From Sordaria brevicollis (lineage: Eukaryota; Ascomycota; Sordariomycetes; Sordariales; Sordariaceae), in NCBI GenBank assembly GCA_033439795.1, contig JAUTDP010000009.1, positions 2,542,001-2,606,000 on the forward strand: a stretch of 64,000 bases of DNA, written 5' to 3'. A program made the translations under genes and the position numbers. Positions 1 through 11,128 of the stretch are shown piece by piece (the first letter of the stretch is position 1; each line of letters starts with the position of its first letter). The notes under the pieces are model-generated. The model was not told where the DNA came from. It saw only the letters and a program-made list of their open reading frames with translations, and did no database searches.

Positions 1-3000
1 CCTCCTCAGTATACTACCGAAAGCACCATGTCTCACCCCGTGGCTTCCACTGGCGGGTTCTCGAGAACGACACCGTCCTGAGCATTCGCGCGGCCGATGT
101 CTGCAAACCAAACCACAGCAACCAACATAACGATGCCCCCGACGCGCCCTTGGTCTTGAACCTACGCTTCCCCTCGCCGATACGAACCTCTTGCATTGGC
201 TTCTCCGACCCAGAGACTCTCGATGCCCTCTGCGTTCACGTCATCGACCAGTCCAATCAACTGCACACCATCACCCTCCGCCCAGATCACTTCAGGAAGA
301 GGCAAGCAACCGAGGGCGGGCTCGGCGACCTGTGCAAGTCATACTCGCCATCTGGCTTTGGATTCAAACAGCCACACCGGCTCGTGGTTGTGAACCATGA
401 ACATTTAATCGTCACAATGCACGATGGAGGAATACTCAGATTCGACAAGAACAGCAGATCAACCGGTAGTGAGCATCTCTGCATCCGCATTGCGAAGTTG
501 GGACAATTACTAACAAAAGCTTTTCAGGCAACCCATGGAAGGAGACCATCTACAACGTTGCAGGATGGGGACAGAGCCTACAAAAGCTGGTTCCTTTCAA
601 GCGAGAACCGACGGTGCGGTACGGCAACACCAACATGGAGCTAACAGCAGCTACGTCGACGGCGATCACGAGTGCAGGCATCGACGGCGCCGCCTTTCTG
701 TTCACCATTTGCCTGGATCATCGCATGCGTGTGTGGGATGTGCGGACGGGCCAGATCATGTATACGGGCGACATCTTGAACGCTAAGCGCGACCCCCAGG
801 ACATTGCCCGATGGACTATCGACCCTTCTCAAACCAACCTGATCCGCATTCTGGACAATGGCCCCGGCCAGTGTCTGGTCGTCACATACTCGCCAATAGG
901 ATCGGGCGAGTTCAAGTTCTGGAAAGTCAAGGCCAACGCCCAAGGATCTATCCACGTCGCCGACTGCTTCCCGGAACAGAACTTGGTCCCCGTCAGCCCA
1001 TCTTCTCTCGACATCTGGACCTTGGCAGACTTCGCTGTGGCACAACAAGCAGAGGGCCCTGAGTTGTGGACACTGTGGAAGAACAACATCACTTACCGGG
1101 TCCAGAAGCTCCAGATCCACCCACGGAGTGCCAACGGACCTTTCGACGGTGGTTGGAAATCGGTAAATGTCGAATCTTCGGCAGCCTCTGCGCAAACATC
1201 GGGGCCTTGCGATCCTGTGGATTCCAGCGAGAAGTGGCTGGAACTGATCTTCTTCCCCGGCAGATTCTCCAAGTCGACCCTCGAGACAGCACTGGTGGTG
1301 TACGAAAAGGGTCTCGGAACGTACAAGGAAGGCGCTTCGAAATCCAACAAAAGCATCGCAGAGCAAATCTGCTCCGTCCTCGGGGCTACAACAACGCTTG
1401 ATCGAAGCTCAGTTGGGGGGTTGGATTACGAACAATTCAGGAACACAAGCGAGACTCAATGGACACGGTTCTGGCGTCTGCTACTTGAGTTGGACAAGCA
1501 AAGGGGTGAAGCGCTCTCTTTGGTTCTTGATCCCGTGGATGGCATGATTTGGGTTGCGTGCGCCGACCTGTTGTCTGCCGTCAGAGAGTGCAGCGACCTT
1601 GATCGGATCTATCACAACATTGAAACCCCCAGCCCAAAGGATCAGGACGTTGCGGCGTTGGTCTCGGCTGGTCTGAACTTTGTGGACGCTTTCTCGGACA
1701 GCATGTTGGAGTTGACCAGGGCGGCTTTACAGACAGAGCTCTTCGAAGAGTCATCACTATCCGATTCCGAGCGGATGCAGCAGTTCTTTGAGCAGGCCGG
1801 CTTCTGGCGCCAGATTACCGAAGAGGATGTGGCTCAAGTGGTGGAGACTTTGGGGCAGAACTTCCAAATGGTTACCCCCAGGTTATACGAGGATCTGTTT
1901 GAGCTAATCACAGCGGCCGGCGATGGAAACTCTCAGGAATTGCGAGCACCGTTCACCGGGTTTGGGCGGAAACTGGTCATTCGGACGGTGCAGGAGACCA
2001 TTGAGCTGCATTGGAAGATCCTCTTCAGCCAGCTTATCCTCCTGGTGCACATGGAGGACGAACTGCAAGAAGACGAGAAGAGTGTGCTGCACGCTAGGTT
2101 TGACGTCGGCAAGGTCTACCGCAAACTGGTTGATGCGCTTAAGCGACTCGAGCATCTCCGGTGGATGGTCAAGACAGAGCTTACCATTCCAGTGCCAGAG
2201 GCTGATCACCCCGGCTCTGCGACCCCCGCGGCCAACCGTGGCAAGAAGGAGACGTACGCCATCACTGCCCTGGAGGGCCTAATTGGGCACCTCTTGGGTC
2301 TCCCAGAAAGTCAGGGCGAGCCTCTCTTGTCTAGCATCACTGATGTCGTTCTTGACATCTGCTCTCCGACGAGCTCGACCGAGCTGGACAACAGCATTAT
2401 GCAGTGCTGGCTGCTTAAGCAGGGCCGTCCTGACCTGGCCAAGGAGCTCAACCCATTCTCCCAGCCAGATCCCTTTTCTACCTACATCCAGGGTCGCGTA
2501 TTCCTTGCTCTCAATGAGCACAGCACTGCCGCCCAGTGCTTCAAGAAGGCATCCGTTGGCCTCAGCACAGAGCGCCCGACTGTGCAGCGACACAGCGCTG
2601 GTCTTCTCGACGATACCGAGTGGAGGCTGCTTTACAGCGGACTCCCTAACTACTACGCTCACGTCGTGAATCTTTTCGAGCGGCAAAGGGCGTATTCGTA
2701 CGTGGTCGAGTTCTCCAAACTTGCTTTGCAGTTCATCCAAGAGGATGAGAACAACACAAGCAGCAGCCAGCGGTCCTCCAAGCAGCAGCACAACGTCAAG
2801 ACCGAAATGCTTTCCCGCCTCTTTACCGCCTCCACGGCCATCTCTCAGTTCGACGTCGCGCACTCCACCCTGCTCGCCATGACCGACGACGAGGTGCTGC
2901 AGAAGTCGTACCTCCGCCGTCTTGTCGAGAAGATGTGCGAGGCCGGCCAGAACACGGAGCTGGTCAACCTCCCCTTCTCCGGCCTGCAAACCATGGTGGA

Positions 3001-3703
3001 CGACATCCTGGTCGACAAGTGCCGACAGGTCCGCGACGTGCTCAGAGACCCCGTGCCGTACCACCAGATCCTGTACGCCTGGCGCATCAGCCACAACGAC
3101 TACCGCGGCGCCGCCTCGGTTCTGCTCGACCGGTTGCAGAAGCTCAGGCAGATAGGCGAAGGCGACAAGCTCGGTGTCGTCGGCGAGCAGGACGCGCTCG
3201 ACACGCAGGTGACGAGACAGTACCTGCTGCTCATCAACGCGCTGAGCTGCGTCCAGACAAAGGGCGAAGCGTACATCCTCGAGGACATCCTCTCCGACGA
3301 AGACGAAAAATCACAACCTAACGGCAAGGCTCAGGCTGGTACAGATAACCTAGAAGACCACCTCGACGACTTGATGGAACGTCTTGACACTGTCGACGAC
3401 GAAGATCACCCTGCCCAGCAGCAACCACAAAGCAAGGCGAAAAAGACAAGGACCACAAGGGCATCAGCAGCTGCTGCGTCCGACTCTCAGCACCAGCAAG
3501 AGGAGGATCGTGTTCTGGTCGAGAAGCTGAGGCAGTTTGACGAGGTGTCATTCCCTGGCGAGTCTCGCAGGAGGTTGCTTACGCTGGCTGATATCAGGAA
3601 GCAGTATCAGCAGGAGCTGGATAGGATTGTGGCTATTCAGAATAACCAGTTTGGATTCACGGATGGGTTTGCCGATGATGGGGAGGATGTTCTCATGTCC
3701 TAA
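1..3703 (+). CDS. nup120: Nucleoporin Nup120/Nup160 family (5' partial)
   Basis: Scaffold nucleoporin of the Y-shaped (Nup84/Nup107) subcomplex of the nuclear pore. Exons join 3..468 and 528..3703. The 59-nt intron 469..527 has donor GTGAGC, branch CTAAC and acceptor TTTTCAG, and removing it keeps the frame (G-T-G-S then N-P-W-K). The left edge is open in frame, so the true N-terminus lies outside; CTCAG at 5..9 could be an acceptor. About 1,213 residues are visible. The first third reads as beta-propeller strands, including HRMRVWDVRTGQ; the rest is helical. Near the C-terminus is a Gln/Lys/Ala-rich, probably disordered stretch (about 3410-3500). The stop is TAA at 3701. Family assignment comes from recognising the fungal Nup120 N-terminal pattern (LNLRFPSPIR) and overall length; a search was not run. 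It converges with Vps26. Confidence 0.88.
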
Positions 3704-4484
3704 ATGGGTGGTGTGAGTGACTAAGTTGTGGGTTGAGGAGCATCTTGCATGTTTGGCTTGGGCTTGTTCTGGCTGGGTTACCTGGTTGCTTTTCGTTGTA
3801 ATGCTAGAGATGCCAAAAGGAAAATTTATCGAGATTAAGGACAAAAGAGAAAAGAACAGGAAAGGAGAAGGAAGCGGGGTTTATGAATGCTAAGAGCCTT
3901 TTATGTTCTAAATCTCAGTGTTGGGAGTATTGGTACTGGTTTTTTTGTGTGTCTCATGATGATGAGTCTGATGTTGAACACTGCAATGAAGCGCCACGTC
4001 CGCTTACATGAAAGTATAGGATAGATAGCATTCACACTTGCGTTTTCATCTGAGATCATGATGTGATATGAAGTAATCCTCATTCAAGAAAAGCCAACGC
4101 CATGCCATGCTAAAGTTCAAAAAATATTTATGTAAAAGCTCAAGACTCTGCTCGCACATGGAGTCTTGTAGAACCTCTCTAAAGACCCTTTTACCTCCTC
4201 CCATCCCAAGCAACAAACACAAAATAAACCGCTACCGTCTTGCGCGTGCGCCGCATTTCGCTCTTTCTTTTCCCAATTCAGCGTCTGTTTCGTTCAAGTT
4301 CCGTTCATCCATCGTCCTTCGTCCTTCATGGGTTCCCACCCACACCAAGATCATTATTACATAGTATATCATAATTGGCCCTTTTTATCAAAGGCACATT
4401 CTCATTCTCATTCGCATTCCGCTTCGCTCGCCTGGTTTCACTGGCTGCCCTCGTGAATGTAAGTTTGCGCGAGACGCTCAAGCA
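3704..4484. other. Convergent intergenic: 3' UTRs of Nup120 and Vps26
   Basis: This stretch holds the 3' flanks of two convergent genes. It is AT-richer than the coding regions and contains only short, unsupported ORFs. I see no RNA gene or repeat in it. Confidence 0.6.
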
Positions 4485-5630
4485 CTAAGCAGTGGGTATC
4501 CCCGCAAGGCGGTTATCGTTAGGGGGTGGTGCTGGTAGGGCGTTTTGGCCGGGAGGAGCGGCGGCGGCGGCAGCGGCGATTTCGGGAGCTTGTCGATAGA
4601 GAATGATTTCTGATTGTTTGAAGTAACGTCTGGCGTCTGGAGGTGGACGGTGTTAGCTACTGCACGAGGAAGAAGGTAGAGGTGTGTGGCGAAAGGAAAG
4701 CAGAGATGGAGCAACTGAGACTCACCCTCATCAATGAGAACCAGACTGAGGTAGTATCTTGTGGAAAACTTCTTGTTGACGTCACGGAAGGTGGGTGTCA
4801 GGTCAAAACCGCCGAGGAACAGTCGGATGGGGATGGTCTCTCCTCTTGATGGCGAGCCGTCCATGATCTAGATGACAATTGTGTTAGTGTTCTGTTAATG
4901 GAAGTTCATAAATGAACGGGCGATACGGGGGAAAACATACCTCAAACCGCACCAAGGTCTCACTCTCATTGTACTGGTTCGGCGCAACACCCGTCGTCTC
5001 GCGGCGAATGATGCTGAGCTCCATATGCTTAATCTTGAGCCGCACCAGCAAGAAGTAGATGCGGCCCACAATAACATCCTTGAGATGGTACTTGCTCTTG
5101 CTGTACTCAAACTCTATGTGCAAACAGTCCTCGATGCCGACGTCCATCTTGATGCTGCTGTTCATCTCGGGCGGGATGCGGTAGCTGTAGACCCAGATGT
5201 CCTTCTCGCGGATCACGTCGGCCATGCGGCGCGAGACCGTGACGCGCACAAAGTAGCGCAGCTTGACGTTGATGCCGTTGTACGACTCGTACTGCTTCTC
5301 CACGTTCTTGAAGTTGAAGTCGAACGTCTGGGGATGCTGCAGCTCGCCGGGCGCCGCAAGTTCCTGGACGAGCGAGAGGAACTCGTAGTGGTTCCCGCGG
5401 TCAAAGAACATCTCTATTGTGCCGATAAACTGGACCTTGATGCCCGTGTGCTCCAGTCTCTTGCCATCCTTGGGGCGCACCGTCACGGCACCCTTGACCG
5501 ACTCGCCGTCCATGTACAGCGGCGCCTTCTCGCGCCGGTTCTTGTCTAGCTTGACATCCACCATAGACCGTTCGTCGGCATCGTCGAGGACGATGTCGAT
5601 ATCGACCGGTGTTGCAAAGAAGTACGACAT
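4485..5630 (-). CDS. vps26: Retromer subunit Vps26
   Basis: Arrestin-fold subunit of the retromer cargo-recognition trimer (Vps26-Vps29-Vps35), which recycles cargo from endosomes to the Golgi. Exons on the minus strand are 5630..4941, 4867..4726 and 4636..4485, giving 327 residues, the usual family length. Intron 1 (4868..4940) starts GTATGT and ends CTAG; intron 2 (4637..4725) starts GTGAGT and ends CCAG. Joins are supported by family-conserved text across them: VRFE-IMDG at the first, LIDE-D-ARRYFKQ at the second. The N-terminus MSYFFATPVDIDIVL is the typical start. Family motifs visible include ESVKGAVTVRPKDGK, KYHLKDVIVGRIYFLLVR and RGETIPIRLFL. The C-terminal tail after the conserved YRQAPE is Ala/Pro-rich (residues about 295-327) and likely disordered. 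The gene is divergent from ribosomal protein uL6, sharing a region of about 1.2 kb. Confidence 0.96.
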
Positions 5631-6817
5631 AATGTTAGGCTGCGATAGTTCGTATGGTTAAGGTCGGTTGAGTATATCGTCCTGGCGCGCTGTTGTTGCG
5701 GATAGGAAGGGGGACGGGACGTCTTGGTCGGAATCGAGGAACTGCGCAACGCCAATGGCCCTGTAGGTAGGTTGGACCGGGGTAGCTTCGAGTTGGAGAG
5801 GCAAGTCTTTAGACAGCTGAAGGAATTAGTGACTGGAACTGTATGAGCAAAACATAGCTTCAGCACTTTTCAATTGGGACATACGAGAGGTTGACGATGG
5901 GCTGAAGCTCACTCGCGATTTTCGGTGTGGTGTTCTAGGATAGCTGTTGCTGTTACTGATGCAGGTGGTTCAGACGAAGCGGCGGCACCTGTTCGTCGTC
6001 AGCGATGCGGCACTGCTTGTGGTCGGTCCCTCCTTGTCCGGGGCGGTGTCTGCCCACTGAGCGAGCTACCATGCATAAAAGTGGGGGTTGTTGCCGGCTG
6101 GGCGCCATTGAGCACTCCGGCAACTGCAACTGTGCAAGCTTGCACAACTCGAGTCGTTCTCGCTCACTGCATCAAAGTTCACGACCCTCACCACATGGCC
6201 GCTGGCTTAAACCCACTTTGACGATCAACCATCAGCAGGGGTCGCATAAGACTTTCGATCAGAGATGGCAGTGAAAAGCAGTCATGAAAGAACTCTTCAA
6301 GGGTAGTGTATCTTTCTCTGGTGCCAATTTCTGTGCAATGTAATAATGATTTGAAAATCCCAAAAAGACAATGCGAAATTGCAGTTATACCATAACCAAA
6401 CGGAAAGCTTGCGAATAGCTTCGTGCACATGTTCTTAGCTCCCGCAGTGATGAAATGACACAATTCCACCATGACGAGCCTGAACAAAACGCGTTGCTGG
6501 ACGAGAAGCGCGCAAACACAGTGAGGACCGACCGTGCAGGCGAGGAAAGGTGAGGCTGGAGCCAGGCCTGGAGGCTGACCGATGCCTGCACGGGCCAGCT
6601 TTGCCCCACTTTGGACCGTTCCGCCGCAATTTGGGCCAATGGCAGCGCTCACCAGCCCCTCTGCCCTAAGGCAGGCAGCGCGGGCGGTCGGCACACACAA
6701 GTTGAATTATTCCGGGCGCCCCAAAATCGACATTTTTCTTTGGGTTTTGCAACCTCCCAGTCCACCTCGACGACGAACTGACCACCCTCACCTCCTCACC
6801 CTCCGACCGACGCCAAA
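5631..6817. other. Divergent promoter region, Vps26 / ribosomal protein uL6
   Basis: About 1.2 kb between two divergent start codons. The part next to uL6 (6700-6817) is CT-rich, as expected for a fungal leader. Several short ORFs occur on both strands but none resembles a protein family I know. No repeat or RNA gene was seen. Confidence 0.5.
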
Positions 6818-7955
6818 ATGCGCTACATCCACAGTGAGGAGACCCTGGAGGTCCCTGAGAACGGTACGTTTGCGATTGATTGACGTTATGCTGCGAAATC
6901 TACGGCCCCGAGCGAAAAAAGAAGACGGATGAGGCGCGAAGGGGACGGGAAAGCTTGGCCAGGCGAAAGCGACCGACCGACGGACGACAACCACCAGACA
7001 CGAATTGGCGATGGAACAATGGGTTACGGGAACGACAAACTTTGGGGCTGGCTAGCTGCTTAGTGTGGGAGATGGACGCTTTTTTTTTTCCGAATGTTCG
7101 CTTTTGGCCGGCCGAGCTTGGGGGGAATCGAAACAACGACACATGTTTGGGGCTTTTTTCGCATCGTCTAAAGCTGCATATCACTAACGCCGCTTTCTTC
7201 GGTTTCACAGTCAAGGTCTCGATCAAGTCCAGGATCGTTACCGTCGAGGGCCCCCGCGGCAAGCTCGTTAAGGACCTCAGCCACATCGCCGTCAACTTCT
7301 CCGTCATCAAGAAGGGCGTCATCGGTCTCGAGATCCACCATGGCAACCGCAAGAACGTTGCCGCTCTCCGTACCGTCCGCACCATCATCAACAACTTGAT
7401 CATCGGTGTCACCAAGGGCTTCAAGTACAAGATGCGCTACGTCTATGCCCATTTCCCCATCAACGTCAACGTTGAGAAGAACGCCGAGACTGGCAACTTC
7501 GAGGTTGAGATCCGGTATGTTTGGATCCGAATCCTACACGAGCGGAGGAAGAATGGAGGGATACAACAATGTGGCAGATGCGCCGAGGCGGAACAACAGA
7601 GTGCTGACTGGAGCGTGTGTGTACAGCAACTTCATCGGCGAGAAGATCGTCCGCCGCGTCGTTATGCAGCCCGGTGTCGATGTCGAGATCTCCAAGGCCC
7701 AGAAGGATGAGCTCGTCCTTTTCGGCAACTCTCTCGAGGGTGTCTCCCAGTCCGCTGCCGACATCCAGCAGATCTGCCGGGTGCGCAACAAGGATATCCG
7801 TAAGGTACGTGACGGCGAAGCTACAACTCTGGGAGATACAGGGGCTGGTTGAGAAAAGCCAGCACAAGCGATGGCTTAGTTTTTGCTAACACGGCTTGCA
7901 GTTCCTTGACGGTATCTACGTCTCCGAGAAGGGCAACGTTGTCGAGGAGCAGTAA
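6818..7955 (+). CDS. rpl9: 60S ribosomal protein uL6 (L9)
   Basis: Large-subunit ribosomal protein near the sarcin-ricin loop/GTPase centre. Exons are 6818..6863, 7211..7514, 7627..7804 and 7902..7955, giving 193 residues (yeast L9 has 191). Introns are 6864..7210 (347 nt), 7515..7626 and 7805..7901, with donors GTACGT, GTATGT and GTACGT and acceptors CACAG, TACAG and TGCAG. The tiny first exon encodes [15 protein letters not shown]; the frame then runs V-K-V-S-I-K-S-R. Family motifs include [28 protein letters not shown] and YAHFPIN. The long first intron close to the start codon is typical for fungal ribosomal protein genes. I looked for C/D-box snoRNA motifs in all three introns and found none convincing. 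Confidence 0.97.
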
Positions 7956-8769
7956 ATGCGCTGCTAATCGGTAACTGGGTTTCTTTGTGCTTTATGGGTC
8001 TCACCGGAGTGGCAAGGGGTCTTTGGCATTTGCATGTTTTGTAGCGTAAGGGAAAAAAATTCGCTACGTGGGCAAAATGGGCAAATCTTTTGAAGAATCA
8101 CCCCCCTTTTTTCCTCAGGGTTCTCTTCGCCAAACTACCTAGCATCAAACGTCCTTGGGAGGCGCCCTCCTTTTCTCCCCAGTTGGGTGACTGGGGGATA
8201 GGAGAGACGGGGCATGTCACACATGTGTGTTCTCCTTGGATCAGGAAAACGCAACAGCAGAAACATAACGAGAAAGAATACCCAAACACAACCCAACAAG
8301 AACCGAAGCATCGAGTCCAGTGTCGTGACGACCGTACCATGTCGGGGAAAGATCAATGGACATAACGAGAACGCGCCAAAGAACGATGTTGAGGGATGAT
8401 TCTGTTTGTTGTTGTTAGGCTGGTGGGACATATGATGATACCCCGGGACTAACTCAATAGATGAGCCTAGTCGAAGAGTCTCCCAAAGACTAATCTATAA
8501 TGTTCAACAACCTTGGATAATAGTCCACCTGCTTTATCAGACTCATGTGCACAACATAGATCGGTCCTGCACATTTCAGGGGCTCATGTATCGGCCGTTT
8601 GGACCACGGACAGCTAACTCGACCATGTGCTTGTCCAGCCAATGTCCAAGACTCTAACGGCTCAAAGGCCTCATGCCATTGATACTCCTATTCCCATACC
8701 CATCATCGACACCCTCGCACAATAGGTTGTCTATTCCCCTTCACCAGTTAGCCCCTCATCCACCTCCAA
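7956..8769. other. 3' flank of uL6, no gene seen
   Basis: Non-coding flank downstream of uL6. Short overlapping ORFs around 8090-8430 on both strands look like chance. No tRNA or snoRNA is recognisable; a lone ATGATGA near 8428 has no matching D box at a sensible distance. Confidence 0.5.
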
Positions 8770-9535
8770 GGTCTGTGGCTCCCCCAACTTACTCCTATCC
8801 GTCTTGTCACAAACTCGGTCATACCTTCATGCCATAGCCACACCACTTCAGGTTCTGTATTCACAAAGCCAAGGCTAGTATCCGTTCTCCCGCATCAACA
8901 CTGACCTTTCATAATCTTCCTAGCCTCTTGACTCAGATCTCTCTCATCCTACCATTCTTTCATTCAAACCATACATACACTTCCGAATCGGCCATTGTTG
9001 GTGTGGCTCTCCAACCTACTCCTGGCCTCTTTAACACAGATCCCGTCATTCATACCTTCGTGCAATAGCTACTTCCGGTTTGTGTCCTCAGAGCCAAGAC
9101 AATCCTGTCTTCATATAACCACCCAAGCTTCATAACCTCCCTGATGATCACCATGAACAATAGACCAGATCTCTCATTCTCCTGTATTAGCGCTCTTTAT
9201 TTAATACCATACATGCCTTCTTCACCTTGGTACCACAGCTACTTCTAGCTTGTATTTCCCACCCAGAGTCAAAACGATTCATCCACTCTTATACATTAAC
9301 ACTGAACTTTCATGGACTCACTATTATCATGGATACTATATCTCTCTCGTTTTACCATACAAACATTCATACCTTCGTGCCATGCCTAATTGCTCCAGGT
9401 CTGTTATTCCCACGACCGATAAGACTACCCGTCCTCGTACTTGACCTGAACTTCACACTTTTCCCATATCACCATTAACATCAGACAAATATCTCATTCT
9501 AACATTCTTCATTTCATACCATACATACATACATC
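8770..9535. repeat. Degenerate direct tandem repeat (about 150-230 bp units)
   Basis: At least four diverged copies of one phrase follow one another, beginning near 8820, 9050, 9218 and 9367. Each carries, in order, a CATACCTTCGTGCCATAG-like block, a GTATTCCCACAGAGCCAAGAC-like block, an ACACTGAACTTTCAT-like block, an ATCTCTCATTCT-like block and an ATACCATACATAC-like block. The first two copies also share a leading block (about 8772 and 9001) of the form GTGGCTC(C/T)CCAAC, giving a unit of about 229 bp. Substitutions between copies are not restricted to C-to-T or G-to-A. No long ORF runs through it. Alignment was by eye only. Confidence 0.6.
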
Positions 9536-9928
9536 AAGTCATTCATTACACATGTCCATATCCTGATCGTCATCCTCTTCTTCATCATCCTTTCCCCTGC
9601 CACTGCACAGCCACTTGCTTGTCTTCCTTCCTTCCTTTCTTCTCCCTTTTCGGTCTTCATCCTCCACAACCACAGAGAGATCGTGGAAGCTCGTCATATA
9701 TACCAAAGCAGCTTTGGAGAGAGAAAAAGAAACCCTGGATCTTCCTAGACACCATCATGATGAAACGCCGTGAAAAACTGAAAGGGAAGAAAAAACAGAT
9801 ATACACAGAAACGGAAAAAGTTCGCAATGGCGGCCGCTTTGTCACTCGTCCTAACAGACGCACAGCTCCAGCTCCAAAGGGGTAAGTTAGGTAGAGAGAA
9901 ATCAGTAAAGGCTGATGGAAGACCTTCA
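9536..9928. other. Flank downstream of the Cys-rich membrane protein gene
   Basis: Probable 3' UTR of the minus-strand gene that ends at 9929, together with CT-rich and A-rich simple sequence. No gene is recognised. Confidence 0.4.
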
Positions 9929-11128
9929 TCAACCCCTCATAGGACCAGGAGATCTCGACATGCGGCGCTGACCAGGCGGCGGCGGAGGCACGGAGCTAAC
10001 GCGCGACACGCGAGTCGTCGTCCTGGTCACCCTGCTGGCGGTCCTGGTCCTACCGGGGCCACCACCACCGGCTCCGTGAGCCGAGGCCGAGCGGGCAGAG
10101 CGCCGAGTTCGTCTGTCACTACTGAACGAGCCTGTTTTTTTGGTTCCAGTCAGTAACCTGATACCAATCCTTCGGTTTGTCGATCGCGGAAGGGGGGGCA
10201 AAAACTTACTAGGGCTTCCACTAGAAGTATAATCCGAATAGTAATAACTGCTGTTCTCGCTCCTGGACTTGCGTCTCGTCTCCTTCTTCTTATCCTTATC
10301 CTTCTTCATTCCCAGCAACAACCAGAGCGTACCGAGCGCGGCTCCGGCGCCCATAAGACCTTTACCGCTGCTATGGCTTTCCTTGCGCGCACCAGCCCCA
10401 CTGGGACGACCACCAGCGCCAGCATACCAACCTGAAGAGCCGCTGTGGCGAGCGTAGCGCTCCTCTTCGACAACCGTCTCCCTGTCTCTCCTCTTGCCTG
10501 CTCCGATGCCGAAGATGGCCAAGAAACCGTGCCAGAGGCCGCGAACGATGCAGCATGCGCAGAGAAGAAGGAGGAGAACAACACCGGCGAGCGTGCCGAT
10601 GACGATACCCGCGATCGCTCCTCCGCTTAGACCCGTGTCAGCCGTGCCGCCGCCGCCGGCCGCACCACCGGCTCCCGCACCACTCGAGCTGCTGGCCGTA
10701 GCACTGGCGGCGGTTCCCGTCGCGCCGCTGGTAGGACGGTAAGGAGCGCTGTACTGCGTCGTGTAGGTGTGGCCGCCTGCTGTGCTGCCGAGGTAGGGTG
10801 CGCCGTCGTTGGGACCCCGTTCCATGCACTGGCCTGCATATTGGCACTTTTGGTCTGCCGCGCAACAGATGTTGCCGCATGCGGATTCACCGAGGCTGAG
10901 GTTGGGCACGCAGTCGGGGCCGCCGGTGGCTACGGCTGCGGCGATGGTGTAGACGCTGGTGTGGGTCTGCGTTAGGGTGTCGGTCCAGATGGAGGTCACC
11001 CATTGAACACCTTGCTGCGGCTGCGGCTCTGGTTGCGGGTAGGGAGCGGCGTGAGCATGCTGCGTGAGAGATGCGCAGGCGAGCAGAGCAGCTGAGAATA
11101 AACTCAGCGGCGATTTTCGGGATGCCAT
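9929..11128 (-). CDS. Cys-rich single-pass membrane protein, possible surface sensor
   Basis: Predicted protein of 373 residues in two exons on the minus strand, 11128..10210 and 10131..9929. The 78-nt intron 10132..10209 has GTAAGT, a CTGAC branch point and AACAG. Because 78 is a multiple of 3 and the intron has no in-frame stop, retention would add 26 residues. Layout: signal peptide 1-27 (ends HAHA before APYP); short ectodomain with six cysteines at about 73-101 in the order C-x10-C-x3-CC-x5-C-x5-C; Ser/Ala/Gly-rich linker; one transmembrane helix at about 171-195; then a long basic tail with Arg/Ser-rich and Pro-rich segments. This resembles fungal wall-stress sensors (Wsc/Mid2-like) in architecture only; the cysteine pattern is not a full WSC domain. 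I do not recognise a named family. Confidence 0.72.
   Translation of the reverse strand: MASRKSPLSLFSAALLACASLTQHAHAAPYPQPEPQPQQGVQWVTSIWTDTLTQTHTSVYTIAAAVATGGPDCVPNLSLGESACGNICCAADQKCQYAGQCMERGPNDGAPYLGSTAGGHTYTTQYSAPYRPTSGATGTAASATASSSSGAGAGGAAGGGGTADTGLSGGAIAGIVIGTLAGVVLLLLLCACCIVRGLWHGFLAIFGIGAGKRRDRETVVEEERYARHSGSSGWYAGAGGRPSGAGARKESHSSGKGLMGAGAALGTLWLLLGMKKDKDKKKETRRKSRSENSSYYYSDYTSSGSPSKFLPPLPRSTNRRIGIRLLTGTKKTGSFSSDRRTRRSARSASAHGAGGGGPGRTRTASRVTRTTTRVSRVSSVPPPPPGQRRMSRSPGPMRG

Noticed and set aside
2279..3094. 271-codon open frame on the minus strand inside the nucleoporin gene
   Set aside because: It is antisense to a well-supported coding exon, has no family resemblance, and arises from the codon bias of the plus-strand gene.
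6864..7210. snoRNA hosted in the long first intron of the uL6 gene
   Set aside because: No box C (TGATGA) with a matching box D was seen.
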